The position numbers were made by a program, and so were the translations under genes. From Bog-473 sp963701955 (GTDB lineage Bacteria > Actinomycetota > Acidimicrobiia > Acidimicrobiales > RAAP-2), in assembly GCA_963701955.1 (NCBI GenBank), contig OY969694.1, positions 2,170,001-2,234,000 of the forward strand: 64,000 bases of DNA, in the 5' to 3' direction. Of the stretch, positions 25,999 to 34,700 are shown piece after piece (position 1 is the stretch's first letter; every line of letters starts with the position of its first letter). Under the pieces are notes generated by a model. The model was not told the origin of the DNA and did not search any database. It saw nothing but the letters and a program-made list of their open reading frames with translations.

Positions 25999-26250
25999 GT
26001 GAGCGGTACGGGGCATTTCGATCTGGCCGTGAGAGGTGGCCTCGTCGTCGTCGACGGCACCGCTCCGCAAACGAGCGCGGCGACCTGGACGTTGTGCGTG
26101 ACCGCATCGTGAGCATCGGCACGGTGGACGGACGAGGACGTCGGGAGAATGACGCAGCCAGCCTGGTGGTCGCGCCCGGGGTTGTGGATGCCCACGCCGG
26201 CACGGACGCACGCTCCGGTCACGTGCTGGGTGCTGGCCTTTCGGCTGTCA
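25999..26250 (+). pseudogene. N-terminal remnant of an N-acyl-D-amino-acid deacylase-like amidohydrolase
   Basis: In one frame the sequence reads FDLAVRGGLVVVDGTAPQTSA and, after a shift near 26080, continues as DLDVVRDRIVSIGTVDGRGRR followed by SLVVAPGVVDAHAGTDA. This is the typical first 60 residues of D-aminoacylase/dihydroorotase-like amidohydrolases, including the segment before the metal-binding HxH, which is degraded to HAG. The rest of the gene is missing. The next gene starts directly at its end. Confidence 0.6.
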
Positions 26251-26251
26251 C

Positions 26252-27058
26252 ATGATCATCGACGCCCACGTGCACGTTCTTTGCCTGGACACGGAGCGCT
26301 ACCCTCGCCACCCCAGGCCGCTGGGTAGCGACTGGTGGACGAAGGGAGCCGGTGATGCGGACCAGCTGAAGGCCACGCTCGACGAGAACGGCGTCGACAA
26401 GGCAGTCGTCGTGCAGTCCATAGGCGTCTACGCCTCTGACTGTTCGTGCGCAGCCGATACCGTGGCCGGCGATCCCGTCCGATACGCACTGATCGGCGCG
26501 GTCGACATCAAGCACCCAGACCCGGCGGCCGCCGTCGCTGATCTGGCGACCGCCGGCGCGACCGGAATCCGGATCTCGGCCATCGGTGGGGACGACAAGT
26601 CCTGGTTGTCGGACGAACGAGTGTCGGCGATATGGGCCCTGGCGGACGCCTCGGGGTTGGTTGTCGTCCCGTTGGGGATCCTCGCGGAGGTGGACGCATT
26701 GTCCACTCTCTGCCGGCGTTTCCCGGCGGTCAGCGTCGTGCTCGACCACTGTGGCTACTACGAGCGCGCCGGCGCGAGTGGGTACGAGACGCTGCTTCGG
26801 TTCGCCGACATCCCTCAGGTCCACTTGAAGGTGACGCCGTCGAACCTTGCTGGGGCCGATGTTCCGCCGGAATGGCTCGCCCGCACGGCGGCCGTCTTCG
26901 GGACTGACCGGCTCTGTTGGGGATCGGATCACCCGCAGCTCCAGTCCCCGTCGTACGCCGAGAAGTTGCGCCTAGCGAAGGCGGCGGCCCAATCACTGAG
27001 CGAGTCAGACCGTGAACAATTCTTTGCCGCCACCGCCATCCGTCTCTGGTGGCGCTGA
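26252..27058 (+). CDS. Amidohydrolase-2 family protein (HxH type)
   Basis: A 268-residue TIM-barrel amidohydrolase. It begins MIIDAHVHVL with the canonical HxH metal motif (His 6, His 8). Further conserved elements are VDKAVVVQSIGVY, VVLDHCGYYE (His ligand), and LCWGSDHPQLQSPSYAE with the catalytic Asp. It resembles lactonase-type amidohydrolases such as 2-pyrone-4,6-dicarboxylate lactonase. Its start overlaps the end of the deacylase remnant, and no clear ribosome binding site precedes it. It differs from the four DGH-type paralogues in the window by size and metal motif. Confidence 0.78.
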   Translation: MIIDAHVHVLCLDTERYPRHPRPLGSDWWTKGAGDADQLKATLDENGVDKAVVVQSIGVYASDCSCAADTVAGDPVRYALIGAVDIKHPDPAAAVADLATAGATGIRISAIGGDDKSWLSDERVSAIWALADASGLVVVPLGILAEVDALSTLCRRFPAVSVVLDHCGYYERAGASGYETLLRFADIPQVHLKVTPSNLAGADVPPEWLARTAAVFGTDRLCWGSDHPQLQSPSYAEKLRLAKAAAQSLSESDREQFFAATAIRLWWR

Positions 27059-27552
27059 CCTCTGCCGCTGCGTCACCGCTCAGACAGCTGGCTCCCGAAC
27101 GGTCCTTGTCAGGACGCCTGCCCTGCAGACCCCGTACGTGCCACCGCGACCCGGGCATCCGATGTACTGACCGGTTCGAACTTTTCCGCGTGACAGTCGG
27201 CGTCACCCGCGTTGGTCCACGAACCGGTGGCCCGCGCCGCGCACGGTGAAGAGCAAGAGGAGGACCCCGGGGCGGTTGATCTTGCGGCGTCGGTAGCCGA
27301 CGTAGCCGTCGACGGAATTGCTACCGGGATCGAACGAAAAGTCCCGGGAGGGCCCACTCACGGGGAGCCAACTCAATGCGCTGGCCCGCACGCCCGGCGA
27401 TCGTGGAGAGGTTCACGGTGAGACCATGACTATGGTTATGGAACGGGTCGTCACAATCGCAGAGGACTCTGCGCGACTTCGAGGGCCGAGGCAGACGGCT
27501 CCACCGATGCGCTGCGCAAGATGTTCATGAAGCTGGCCTGAGGGAGTGGCCC
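27059..27552. other. 494-base stretch without a recognisable gene
   Basis: Frames here are short and give no recognisable protein. A frame ending at 27541 reads STDALRKMFMKLA and could be the C-terminus of a decayed gene. GGGAGTGG just before 27553 is the ribosome binding site of the Nudix gene. Confidence 0.4.
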
Positions 27553-28062
27553 ATGGGGAGATCCAAGCCGGACCCTGCCTCTGAAGGCATCACTCCAGGG
27601 GAGCCCAAGGCACCTTCAGCGCTTCCAGCCTCTCTCCCACAGGCTGAATACGAGGCCGTCTACGCGAGGGTGCCGCGGCTCACCGTGGAACTCGTGATCG
27701 CCTCGCCGGATGGGATTCTGCTCACTCGGCGCGAGGCGGGCCCTTGTGCCAGTCTGTGGCACATACCGGGCGGAACGGTGCGCTATGGAGAGACCTTGAC
27801 CGATGCCGTCGTGCGGGTGGCGCGCGAAGAACTCGGGATGGAAGTCCTCAATGACGGTCTGCTTGGATATATCGAGTACCCGAGCCACCTCGAGCAAGGA
27901 CTGGACTGGCCTGTCGGAATCGCGTTCGGCCTTCGTATGGCATCACCCTCCGCGGCCAGCTTTCTCGCGAGGGATGACGCGGTTGGCTGGTTCACCAATC
28001 TCCCAGACGAGATGCATGAGGAGCAGAAGGACTTCCTCAGGGCTCGAGGTGTGGCGACCTGA
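27553..28062 (+). CDS. Nudix hydrolase family protein
   Basis: A 169-residue protein with a Nudix domain at about residues 40-165. The Nudix box reads GGTVRYGETLTDAVVRVAREELGM, so the first Glu of the REUXEE core is replaced by Val while the following EE is kept. This resembles the GDP-mannose mannosyl hydrolase branch, which also has a modified box, and the segment LLTRREAGPCASLWHIPGG fits that branch. The family cleaves nucleoside diphosphates linked to another group, using Mg2+. The N-terminal 40 residues are proline-rich and probably flexible. The gene stands alone. Confidence 0.78.
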   Translation: MGRSKPDPASEGITPGEPKAPSALPASLPQAEYEAVYARVPRLTVELVIASPDGILLTRREAGPCASLWHIPGGTVRYGETLTDAVVRVAREELGMEVLNDGLLGYIEYPSHLEQGLDWPVGIAFGLRMASPSAASFLARDDAVGWFTNLPDEMHEEQKDFLRARGVAT

Positions 28063-28200
28063 CGGGCCGACGCGCACGAACCAGTTCATCGGTCGCTATG
28101 GTCTCCCCTTCTCGAGTGAGCCAGACAACCACGAGGAGAGCGCAACGGGCGCGGAAGATCGGACTCGTCGCCGGTCCCGAGGATTTCCGTGAACCCCCGT

Positions 28201-28920
28201 TCAGGCAGGATCCTCCTGGACGGCCTCCGCCTTGTTCACCGAGGGCTTCAGTTCGCCCGTCTTCCACGAAGATCCGAAGGTGAAGATCCTTTTGCCCCTC
28301 TCCAGCGGCATCGGCGATCCCCGGTATCGTTCCACGATCACACCAAAGGTTCCGGCTGGGGTGACTTCGAACGCGGTCTCCTCGAAATCGTTCTCGTCAA
28401 AGAATCCCCGTATCATCTCGGTGCGCTCCGGCAATACCTCATAGGAGGTCCAAATCACGCTGCTGCCCGTGTCACAGATCTCACGAAGGAATGAGACCGT
28501 TCGTTTGAGATCTTCCTTGGTGATATGACCAAATACGCCAGAGAGTATGACGATGTGGGCAGGGTAACACCCCTCGTACGAATCGCTGAGCGACGCGTCG
28601 TCATTACGCACTTCAACGCCGGTCATCGCTGCTTGCAAAGCCCACTGTCGTGCGAACGAGGCATTGTCAGGGTCCAGCTCGACCAGCCGACCAGTGATCT
28701 CCGAACGCCGGGGATGGTACTCGAGTGCTCCGATGAGCTCCCCGCCGTGACCACCGCAAATGCTTACGACTGAGATCGGGCGCAGGCCACGCTCCTCCAC
28801 AGCCGCTGCAACGTGCTTCTGGACGAGAACAAGCCGGAAGGGAAGTTCTGAGTTGGGGTCGTCGTAATACTGATTCCACTTGTTCCAATCACTGAGGTCC
28901 ATCTTGACGGGCTTGACCAT
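28201..28920 (-). CDS. Class I SAM-dependent methyltransferase-like protein
   Basis: A protein of 239 residues from the ATG at 28920; an upstream ATG (28968) would add 16 residues without conserved character. The SAM-binding strand-loop is ISVVSICGGHGGELIGAL near residue 50, with a motif-II-like acidic LVELDPDNASFARQW. HIVILSGVFGHI then fits motif IV of a Rossmann methyltransferase. A WNKWNQYYDDPNSELPFRLVLVQKHV N-terminus is typical of small actinobacterial methyltransferases. It follows the MetE-like gene on the same strand, after 57 bases. The methylated substrate is unknown. Confidence 0.7.
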   Translation of the reverse strand: MVKPVKMDLSDWNKWNQYYDDPNSELPFRLVLVQKHVAAAVEERGLRPISVVSICGGHGGELIGALEYHPRRSEITGRLVELDPDNASFARQWALQAAMTGVEVRNDDASLSDSYEGCYPAHIVILSGVFGHITKEDLKRTVSFLREICDTGSSVIWTSYEVLPERTEMIRGFFDENDFEETAFEVTPAGTFGVIVERYRGSPMPLERGKRIFTFGSSWKTGELKPSVNKAEAVQEDPA

Positions 28921-28977
28921 CGATCGCTCGCTTTCAATCCGACAATGACTGCCGCGGGATTGGAGCACTCCTGGTTC

Positions 28978-30087
28978 TCATGACTCGGCCACGCCGGTCA
29001 GCTCCTGCCGCACAATCCGCGCGCCCTCCGCGAGTGCTCGCAATTTGCCCATGGCCACCGGCCGAGGAAGCTGCTTCATTCCGCAATCCGTGGTGAGTGT
29101 CACCCGTTCGGGAATGATGTGCTCGAGTATTGCTCGGATACGGGACGCGACTTGCTCGGGATGCTCGATCTCGAGACTCCGGACGTCAATCACGCCGATC
29201 CCAACCCGTAGGTGTTCGGGCACGTCGGACAGAAGGGTGACGTCAGCCATCTCTCGGCACGCGAAGTCAAGGACGAGCTCGTCGACATCGACGTCGTAGT
29301 AGTGCGGAAGGACTGCACCATACCCACCTTTGACCAGTGCTTCGAGGCGGTTCCCCCATGCGTTACCGAGACAGAAATGCCATGCCTTGTGGACATGCAC
29401 TCCCGTCATCACGCGGTTGACCGTGTCACGGACCCAAGCGAAGTCATCTGGCCCGGTGAGATTCGGCGTCCACGCCCCCAGATCCTCGTATTGGATGTAC
29501 GTACACCCAGCCTCCTGCAGGTCGATCAGTTCAGCATTGAACAAGTCCGCGAGCGCGGCGGACAGCTCGTAGCGATCGTGGATCGGGCCGTCGACGAATT
29601 GAGCGAGGCCCGACAGCTGAACAGGCCCAGCACCAACCCCTGCCTTCACCGGAAGGGACGTTGCTGCCTGGGCCATGGAGTAGAGGTGCGCCATGCGCAA
29701 GGGTCCTGCCTCAATGGGTCCGCAGAGCTGCACCGACCCCACCTCTTCCATGACGAACACGTCACGCCCCACGGCCCGCTTGAGACCACGGTGTTCCACC
29801 ATCGCGCTGCCGAACCCCCCGATACGCTCGAACCAGTACCAGAAGAACGCCCCGATTCCCGCGTGGAGATCGTCGAACCACATCTGGCCGTCGGTGACCA
29901 CGTCGAGACCCGCGAGCTCTTGGTCTCGGAGTACAGAGCGAGTGGCATCCGTGAACGCCTCGTGATGTTCGAAGTCCTTGAACGCATCGAGGACATCGCG
30001 CCCATGGAGTTGCTGGCGGAACCAGCGGGGGCGCGGGTACGAGCCGACCATCGTGGTTGGCAGCAGGACGTCACTCCACTGACTCAC
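28978..30087 (-). CDS. Cobalamin-independent methionine-synthase-type (MetE C-terminal/UROD-fold) zinc protein
   Basis: The GTG at 30087 follows AAAGGAG and gives 369 residues. It matches the catalytic C-terminal half of MetE: TTMVGSYPRPRW at the N-terminus, CTYIQYEDLGAW, the zinc ligands in HKAWHFCLGN (His and Cys), and TLTTDCGMKQLPR (final Cys) near the end. The MetE N-terminal half is missing, as in MetE-like core proteins and epoxyalkane:coenzyme-M transferases, so it transfers an alkyl or methyl group to a thiol. A methyltransferase gene follows. A TAGATAA-type motif precedes it, shared with the fatty-acid-type genes near 34.6 kb. Which thiol is used cannot be told. Confidence 0.78.
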   Translation of the reverse strand: MSQWSDVLLPTTMVGSYPRPRWFRQQLHGRDVLDAFKDFEHHEAFTDATRSVLRDQELAGLDVVTDGQMWFDDLHAGIGAFFWYWFERIGGFGSAMVEHRGLKRAVGRDVFVMEEVGSVQLCGPIEAGPLRMAHLYSMAQAATSLPVKAGVGAGPVQLSGLAQFVDGPIHDRYELSAALADLFNAELIDLQEAGCTYIQYEDLGAWTPNLTGPDDFAWVRDTVNRVMTGVHVHKAWHFCLGNAWGNRLEALVKGGYGAVLPHYYDVDVDELVLDFACREMADVTLLSDVPEHLRVGIGVIDVRSLEIEHPEQVASRIRAILEHIIPERVTLTTDCGMKQLPRPVAMGKLRALAEGARIVRQELTGVAES

Positions 30088-30483
30088 CCGGACTCCTTTC
30101 AAGAGGCTTGAGCAAGATGTGATAAGATAGTTAGATAAGTAAGCGAGGGCAAGCCAGGGCTTTGACGAGCACGACGGTCGTCGCGGCCCGCTCCCGAGCC
30201 TCAGAGATCCCATTGCTTTGGCCGCTGATCGGTCCCGAATCTGCCCAGGGTAATTGCGACCGAAACCATCCCGTTCCATCCCGCCGGATCGAGAGCAGGC
30301 GCCTGCACAGCCCGGTCACCGGGACAGGTGGCGACGCGGCGGCACGGCGTGGGGCAGAAGGCATGCTCGAGCTGACAGCTGGCCAGCGTTGAGGGATCAG
30401 TCGGCCCAATCCGTGGCATGCCGATTGCCAGGTAGCTATTTTCTACTGAGAACGCGGCGAAGAGGCCATGGGAGGTCGAATTC
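30088..30483. promoter_or_regulatory. Divergent promoter region with TAGATAAGTAAGC motif
   Basis: This 396-base gap holds no gene. GATAAGATAGTTAGATAAG and the following TAAGC (30121-30144) lie 34 bases before the start of the MetE-like gene. The 13 bases TAGATAAGTAAGC occur again, inverted, at 34613-34636 between the CoA ligase and acyl-CoA dehydrogenase genes. Confidence 0.5.
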
Positions 30484-31764
30484 ATGACGGAACCACCCTC
30501 GACTGGGAAGCCGTACGTCCTGATCTCCACCGACGGTCATGCCGGCGCCGACCTCTGGGACTATAAGCCTTACCTCGAGAGCCGCTGGCACGATGAATTC
30601 GACGTGTGGGCATCCACCTTCACTGACGCCTGGGGGGATGTCGATCCCGACTCCGATTACAAGGCCGGGGTCTCGTCGTTCATGGCACCAATCAGTTGGG
30701 ACGGCCGCAAACGCCTTGAATTGCTTGCGACACAGGGCATCGTCGCTGAGGTTCTGTTCCCGAATACCGCGCAGCCTTTTTATCCCAGCGGGTCGCTTAC
30801 CTCGCCGGCTCCCCGCACTGCGCAAGAGTACGAACTTCGGTGGGCAGGCGTGAAGGCGCACAACCGATGGCTGCGCGACTTCTGCGATGAAGCCCCCGGG
30901 CAGCGGATCGGCCTCGTCCAACTCTTCGTGAACGACATCAACGCCGCGGTTGCAGAGGTGGAGTGGGCGAAGGAGGCCGGGCTGAAGGGCGTCCTTCTTC
31001 CGCCGGACCACCACCTCAACATCCAGAACCTGTACTACGCCGACCTTGAGCCGTTGTGGGCGGTGTGCGCGGATCTCGATTTGCCGGTGCACCGCCATGC
31101 CACCACTCCCAATTCGGACCAGTGTGGCGAAGCGTCGCTGGCCGCGTCGTGGGCAATCGGGGTCCACGAGACGTACTACTTCGCTCGTCGTGCGCTGTTC
31201 CAGCTCGTGCTGGCCGGCGTGTTCGAGCGTCACCCGTCAATGAAGTTCGTGCTCACAGAAGTCGGGGGCTCGGCATGGGTGGTCAGGGAGCTCGCCGCGC
31301 TCGATCGGCTCGTTCAGGGCGCCAATGAGGACGGGACGATCAACGCGATGTTCGCGGCAGAGGCGGTCTCGCACCTGTCGGGACTCCCGAGCGACTATTT
31401 CCGGCAGAACTGCTTCGTGAGCACCCTGCTGTCGCGCGGCGAAGTCGCGCGGCGCCATGAGATCGGGATCGACAACCTGCTGTGGGGGAGCGATTTTCCC
31501 CACCACGAAGGCACCGTTCCTTACACGTTGGAGGCGCTGCGGGCAGGGCTGCGTGACGTTCCCGAGAGCGAGGTGCGCGCGCTGACATCCCTGAACGCGG
31601 CTCGCGTCTACGACGTCGACCTGGACCTGCTGCAGTCGATCGCCGACAGGGTGGGCCCGACCGTCGAACAGATAGCCACGGAACTCAGCGCGGGCGAGGT
31701 TCCCGACGACCCCAACTTCCGCTGGTTGACGGGAGCGGTCGGTGGGGCCCAGCGATCGAGCTGA
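30484..31764 (+). CDS. Amidohydrolase-2 family protein (DGH type)
   Basis: A 426-residue member of the same amidohydrolase group as 24264. The metal motifs are ISTDGHAG (Asp 17, His 19), PVHRHATTP in the middle barrel, and LLWGSDFPHHEGTVPY for the C-terminal Asp. The central segment AEVEWAKEAGLKGVLLPPDHHLN resembles the gene at 51675 more than the one at 24264. It is divergent from the MetE-like gene and next to an acyl-CoA dehydrogenase gene. A role in ring cleavage or decarboxylation of a cyclic acid is likely but not proven. Confidence 0.82.
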   Translation: MTEPPSTGKPYVLISTDGHAGADLWDYKPYLESRWHDEFDVWASTFTDAWGDVDPDSDYKAGVSSFMAPISWDGRKRLELLATQGIVAEVLFPNTAQPFYPSGSLTSPAPRTAQEYELRWAGVKAHNRWLRDFCDEAPGQRIGLVQLFVNDINAAVAEVEWAKEAGLKGVLLPPDHHLNIQNLYYADLEPLWAVCADLDLPVHRHATTPNSDQCGEASLAASWAIGVHETYYFARRALFQLVLAGVFERHPSMKFVLTEVGGSAWVVRELAALDRLVQGANEDGTINAMFAAEAVSHLSGLPSDYFRQNCFVSTLLSRGEVARRHEIGIDNLLWGSDFPHHEGTVPYTLEALRAGLRDVPESEVRALTSLNAARVYDVDLDLLQSIADRVGPTVEQIATELSAGEVPDDPNFRWLTGAVGGAQRSS

Positions 31765-31807
31765 GATCTGGACTTCGAACGAACTGACTCGGACGATCGG
31801 GACTGGT

Positions 31808-33070
31808 TCAGCTGCGGGGAAGGTCCTTCCAGGGAACACCCTTGAATGCGTCGTCTCTCGGCAGGCCGAGGAGGCGCTCGGCGATCTTGTTTCTGTGGAT
31901 CTCACTGGTGCCACCCGCGATTGTTCGCGTTCGGGTCCGCAGGAAGGCCCATTCGGATCTGTCGGCCCACGTGTCGTCGGGTCGGTAGGCAACTGCGTCA
32001 TCACCGCCGAGGTCGATCAACAATTCCTGAACTCGCTGACGATGCTCGGAATGGAAGATCTTTTCGAGCGATCCGTCTGCCCCGGGAACATGACCCTGCC
32101 GGCGCATCTCGCGCAGCATCGCGCTCAGGCAACCACCGACGCGGCCCTCGATCCAAGCGTCCACGACGCGTGCCCTAAGCGTCGGATCGGCCACTGGAGC
32201 GTAGTGCTGGACAATGGAGTCGAGATCCCGTCCGGGAACGCCGCCTCGTACATCTTGAGTCGGATCGCCCATACTGTGCTCGAAGCCCAGTGTGGTCCTG
32301 GCGATCTGCCACCCGCCTCCTTCCTCGCCCACCCTGAGCGAGTCCGGTATGCGTACGTCGCTCAGGAACACCTCGTTGAAGTGCGCGTCGCCGGTCAACA
32401 GCCGGAGGGGTCTCACCTCGACGCCGGGAAGGGTCATGTCCACGATGAACGCCGTGATCCCGGCGTGCTTCTCCGCATCGGGATTGGTGCGAGCGAGCAG
32501 CAGGCCCCATCGGGCCTCATGGGCCAGGCTCGACCACACTTTCTGCCCGTTCACCACCCACTCGTCACCGTTCCTGGTCGCGCTCGTCGACAGGCCGGCA
32601 AGATCAGATCCCGAACCCGGTTCGCTGAAGAGCTGACACCAGATCTCCTCGTGGGACGCGATCTTGTGGAGCAATCCCTTCTGGAGTTCGCTGCCATGGC
32701 GCGTGAGCACCGGACCAACCATTCCGATGCCAATCGGGTTCGACGACACGGGTGCGCGCACTCTGCTGAGCTCGTCGAAGACGATCCGGGCCCGGGACGC
32801 GGACAGGCCCAGGCCGCCGCTCCCGATCTCCCAGCGGGGCGCGGCCAACCCGGACGCAGCCAGGGCCCGCCACCACCGGGACACGTCGAGCTCGCTCCGG
32901 GCTGCTCGCAGACCTTCCCGGTCACCGCTCTCGACTGCGGCGATCCAGTTCTCGGGCAGGAGTTTGGGAAGATACTCACGTACTGCCTGCCGGAGGTCGT
33001 CGTCACTGCGCTGCGACAAGTCAGAGGGGTCGAGAACCGGAACATCCTCGGGAGTTCCGGCGCCGCTCAT
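31808..33070 (-). CDS. Acyl-CoA dehydrogenase
   Basis: A 420-residue FAD-dependent acyl-CoA dehydrogenase starting MSGAGTPED. The flavin-contacting segment WCQLFSEPGSGSDLAGLSTSATRNGDEWVVNGQKVWSS is near residue 150, and the C-terminal RTIAGGTSEIHRNKIAERLLGLPRD is the standard end of the family. It desaturates a CoA thioester at the alpha-beta bond. The ATG overlaps the stop codon of the upstream acyl-CoA ligase by four bases (ATGA), so the two are a coupled operon. A second dehydrogenase is divergently encoded from 34701; the pair could form a hetero-oligomer as in steroid catabolism. Confidence 0.88.
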   Translation of the reverse strand: MSGAGTPEDVPVLDPSDLSQRSDDDLRQAVREYLPKLLPENWIAAVESGDREGLRAARSELDVSRWWRALAASGLAAPRWEIGSGGLGLSASRARIVFDELSRVRAPVSSNPIGIGMVGPVLTRHGSELQKGLLHKIASHEEIWCQLFSEPGSGSDLAGLSTSATRNGDEWVVNGQKVWSSLAHEARWGLLLARTNPDAEKHAGITAFIVDMTLPGVEVRPLRLLTGDAHFNEVFLSDVRIPDSLRVGEEGGGWQIARTTLGFEHSMGDPTQDVRGGVPGRDLDSIVQHYAPVADPTLRARVVDAWIEGRVGGCLSAMLREMRRQGHVPGADGSLEKIFHSEHRQRVQELLIDLGGDDAVAYRPDDTWADRSEWAFLRTRTRTIAGGTSEIHRNKIAERLLGLPRDDAFKGVPWKDLPRS

Positions 33071-34576
33071 CCTTCGCCTACACATGCCATGGCCAATGCC
33101 AAGGACGCTCGACGGTCGACCTTACCCCGGTCGGTCAACGGGACGGCCTCGAGATCGAACCAGGCCCTGGGCACCTTGTAGGAAGCCAGATACTGCCGTG
33201 CGAAGTTGTCGAGCACCTCATAGTCGGGTTGGGCGCTCCACACGACGCCGGCGACCGGTCTCTCGCCGAGGCGATCGTCGGGCAGGCCGACCACGACGAC
33301 GTCGTCGATGCCGTCACAACGCCTGAGCACCTCCTCGATCTCGGCGGGAAACACGTTGAACCCTCCGACCACCATCTTCTCCTGCAACCGGCCGGTGACC
33401 CAGAGGTATCCGTCGTCGCTGAGCTTCCCGACATCACCGGTGCGGACAAAGCCGTCGTCGGTGACCGACAGGCTCGATCCAATGGCAGGGCGTGCAACCT
33501 GACCGGTCTTGACCTGGATCTCTCCTTCGGAGCCGTTGGGCAACGGCCGGTCCTGTTCGCCCGCAATTCTGACCTCGATCGTCTCGATCACCCGGCCGAC
33601 CGAACCGGCGGGCTCCTGACCGCTGACCACGTCGTTGTAGCGCGACAAGGCCACCGGGCCGGTCTCGCTCTGGCCGTAACCTTGCAGTATCGGAACTCGG
33701 TAGCGGTCCATGAAGAGGTCTCGTGTCTTCTGCGAGAGCGGGGCAGTCCCCGAGTAGACGTAGCGAACCTTCGACATGTCGATTTCCAGGGGGGTCGTCG
33801 CGAGCATGTAGAGCGCGGCGGGATTCAAGCGCAGCGCGCTCGAGCTCGTAGTGCTGCAAGAGCGTTTGCACGGCCTCCACGGTGAACTTCGGCACCAACA
33901 CCAGACGCCGACCAGTCCAGAGCGAGAACGCCATCGATGCGTACGCGGCGAGGTGTCCGTATGCCGTGAAGCTGACGATGGGCGCGACGTGCGAAGGGGC
34001 GACGGACTCTCGGACACCGGCGTCCTTCGCATAGTTCGCCGCCTGGGACCGCGCCCCGTTCACAAGGTGCTCGTGCGTGAACGAGAAGGCCTTGGGTTCT
34101 CCCGTCGTGCCCGAGGTGAAGAGGATGGCCGCGACGGTGTCGGCACTTGGAACGACCATCGGGCCGGGAGATCCGATCTGAGGCATGCTGGCGCTCGGCA
34201 CTGCGACGGCGGGTACCCCGAGGTCGTCCTCAAGGGGATCTCCGGCCGCCACGCAGACCCGTGCCGCATCACTCATGCTCAACAACTTCGCTGCGGCGTC
34301 GCTGGGCATGAGACGGTTGACGGCAGCGACGGTCAGACCGCAACTCCAGGCAGCCAACGACGCCACCACCCATTGCGGCTGATTGAGCATGTACACGCCG
34401 AGCGTCCTACCAGGCTGAGCCCCGTCGGCATCGAACTTGGTTCGCAGATCAGAAGCGATGCTCGCCACGTCCCGATAGGTCAGTGAGGCGCCCGACAGAT
34501 CGACGAGGAACGGTTCGTCCGGACAATCGGTCAGTCGACGGAGGAAGATCTCGACGACGGTGAGGGGCTCAAGCAC
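33067..34576 (-). CDS. AMP-dependent acyl-CoA synthetase/ligase, with one frameshift
   Basis: Two minus-strand frames together make a ligase of about 502 residues. The first, from the ATG at 34576, has the ATP-binding signature AAILFTSGTTGEPKAFSFTHEH. It is followed after the shift by YVYSGTAPLSQKTRDLF, the adenylate-binding GYGQSETG, and DGFVRTGDVGKLSDDGYLWVTGRLQEKMVVGGFNVFPAEIEEVL, including the hinge and catalytic region. The join is near 33832-33845, where removing one base connects LLQHYELER with LNPAALYMLATTP. It activates a carboxylic acid to its CoA thioester. It is coupled to the acyl-CoA dehydrogenase gene. Confidence 0.83.
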
Positions 34577-34612
34577 CGCCGGTCTCCTCGATTCCAGGGC
34601 TGGCTTGTGGTC

Positions 34613-34636
34613 GCTTACTTATCTATCTATATTAGC
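34613..34636. promoter_or_regulatory. TAGATAAGTAAGC-type motif in divergent promoter (inverted orientation)
   Basis: GCTTACTTATCTATCTATAT and the following TAGC read on the other strand share the 13 bases TAGATAAGTAAGC with 30132-30144 and match further upstream too. The site lies midway between the divergent ligase and dehydrogenase starts. A weaker relative, TTAGATAACCTAGTC, lies at 37568-37582. Confidence 0.5.
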
Positions 34637-34700
34637 TCGTCCGTATGCTTGGGAATTTGGCCAGGCACCGACGTCGGGACAAGACGAGCAGCGTGAGCAC

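Noticed and set aside
31742..33181. Long plus-strand frame of 479 codons
   Set aside because: It lies antisense to the acyl-CoA dehydrogenase, whose motifs are unmistakable, and its own translation has no recognisable domain; high-GC shadow frame.
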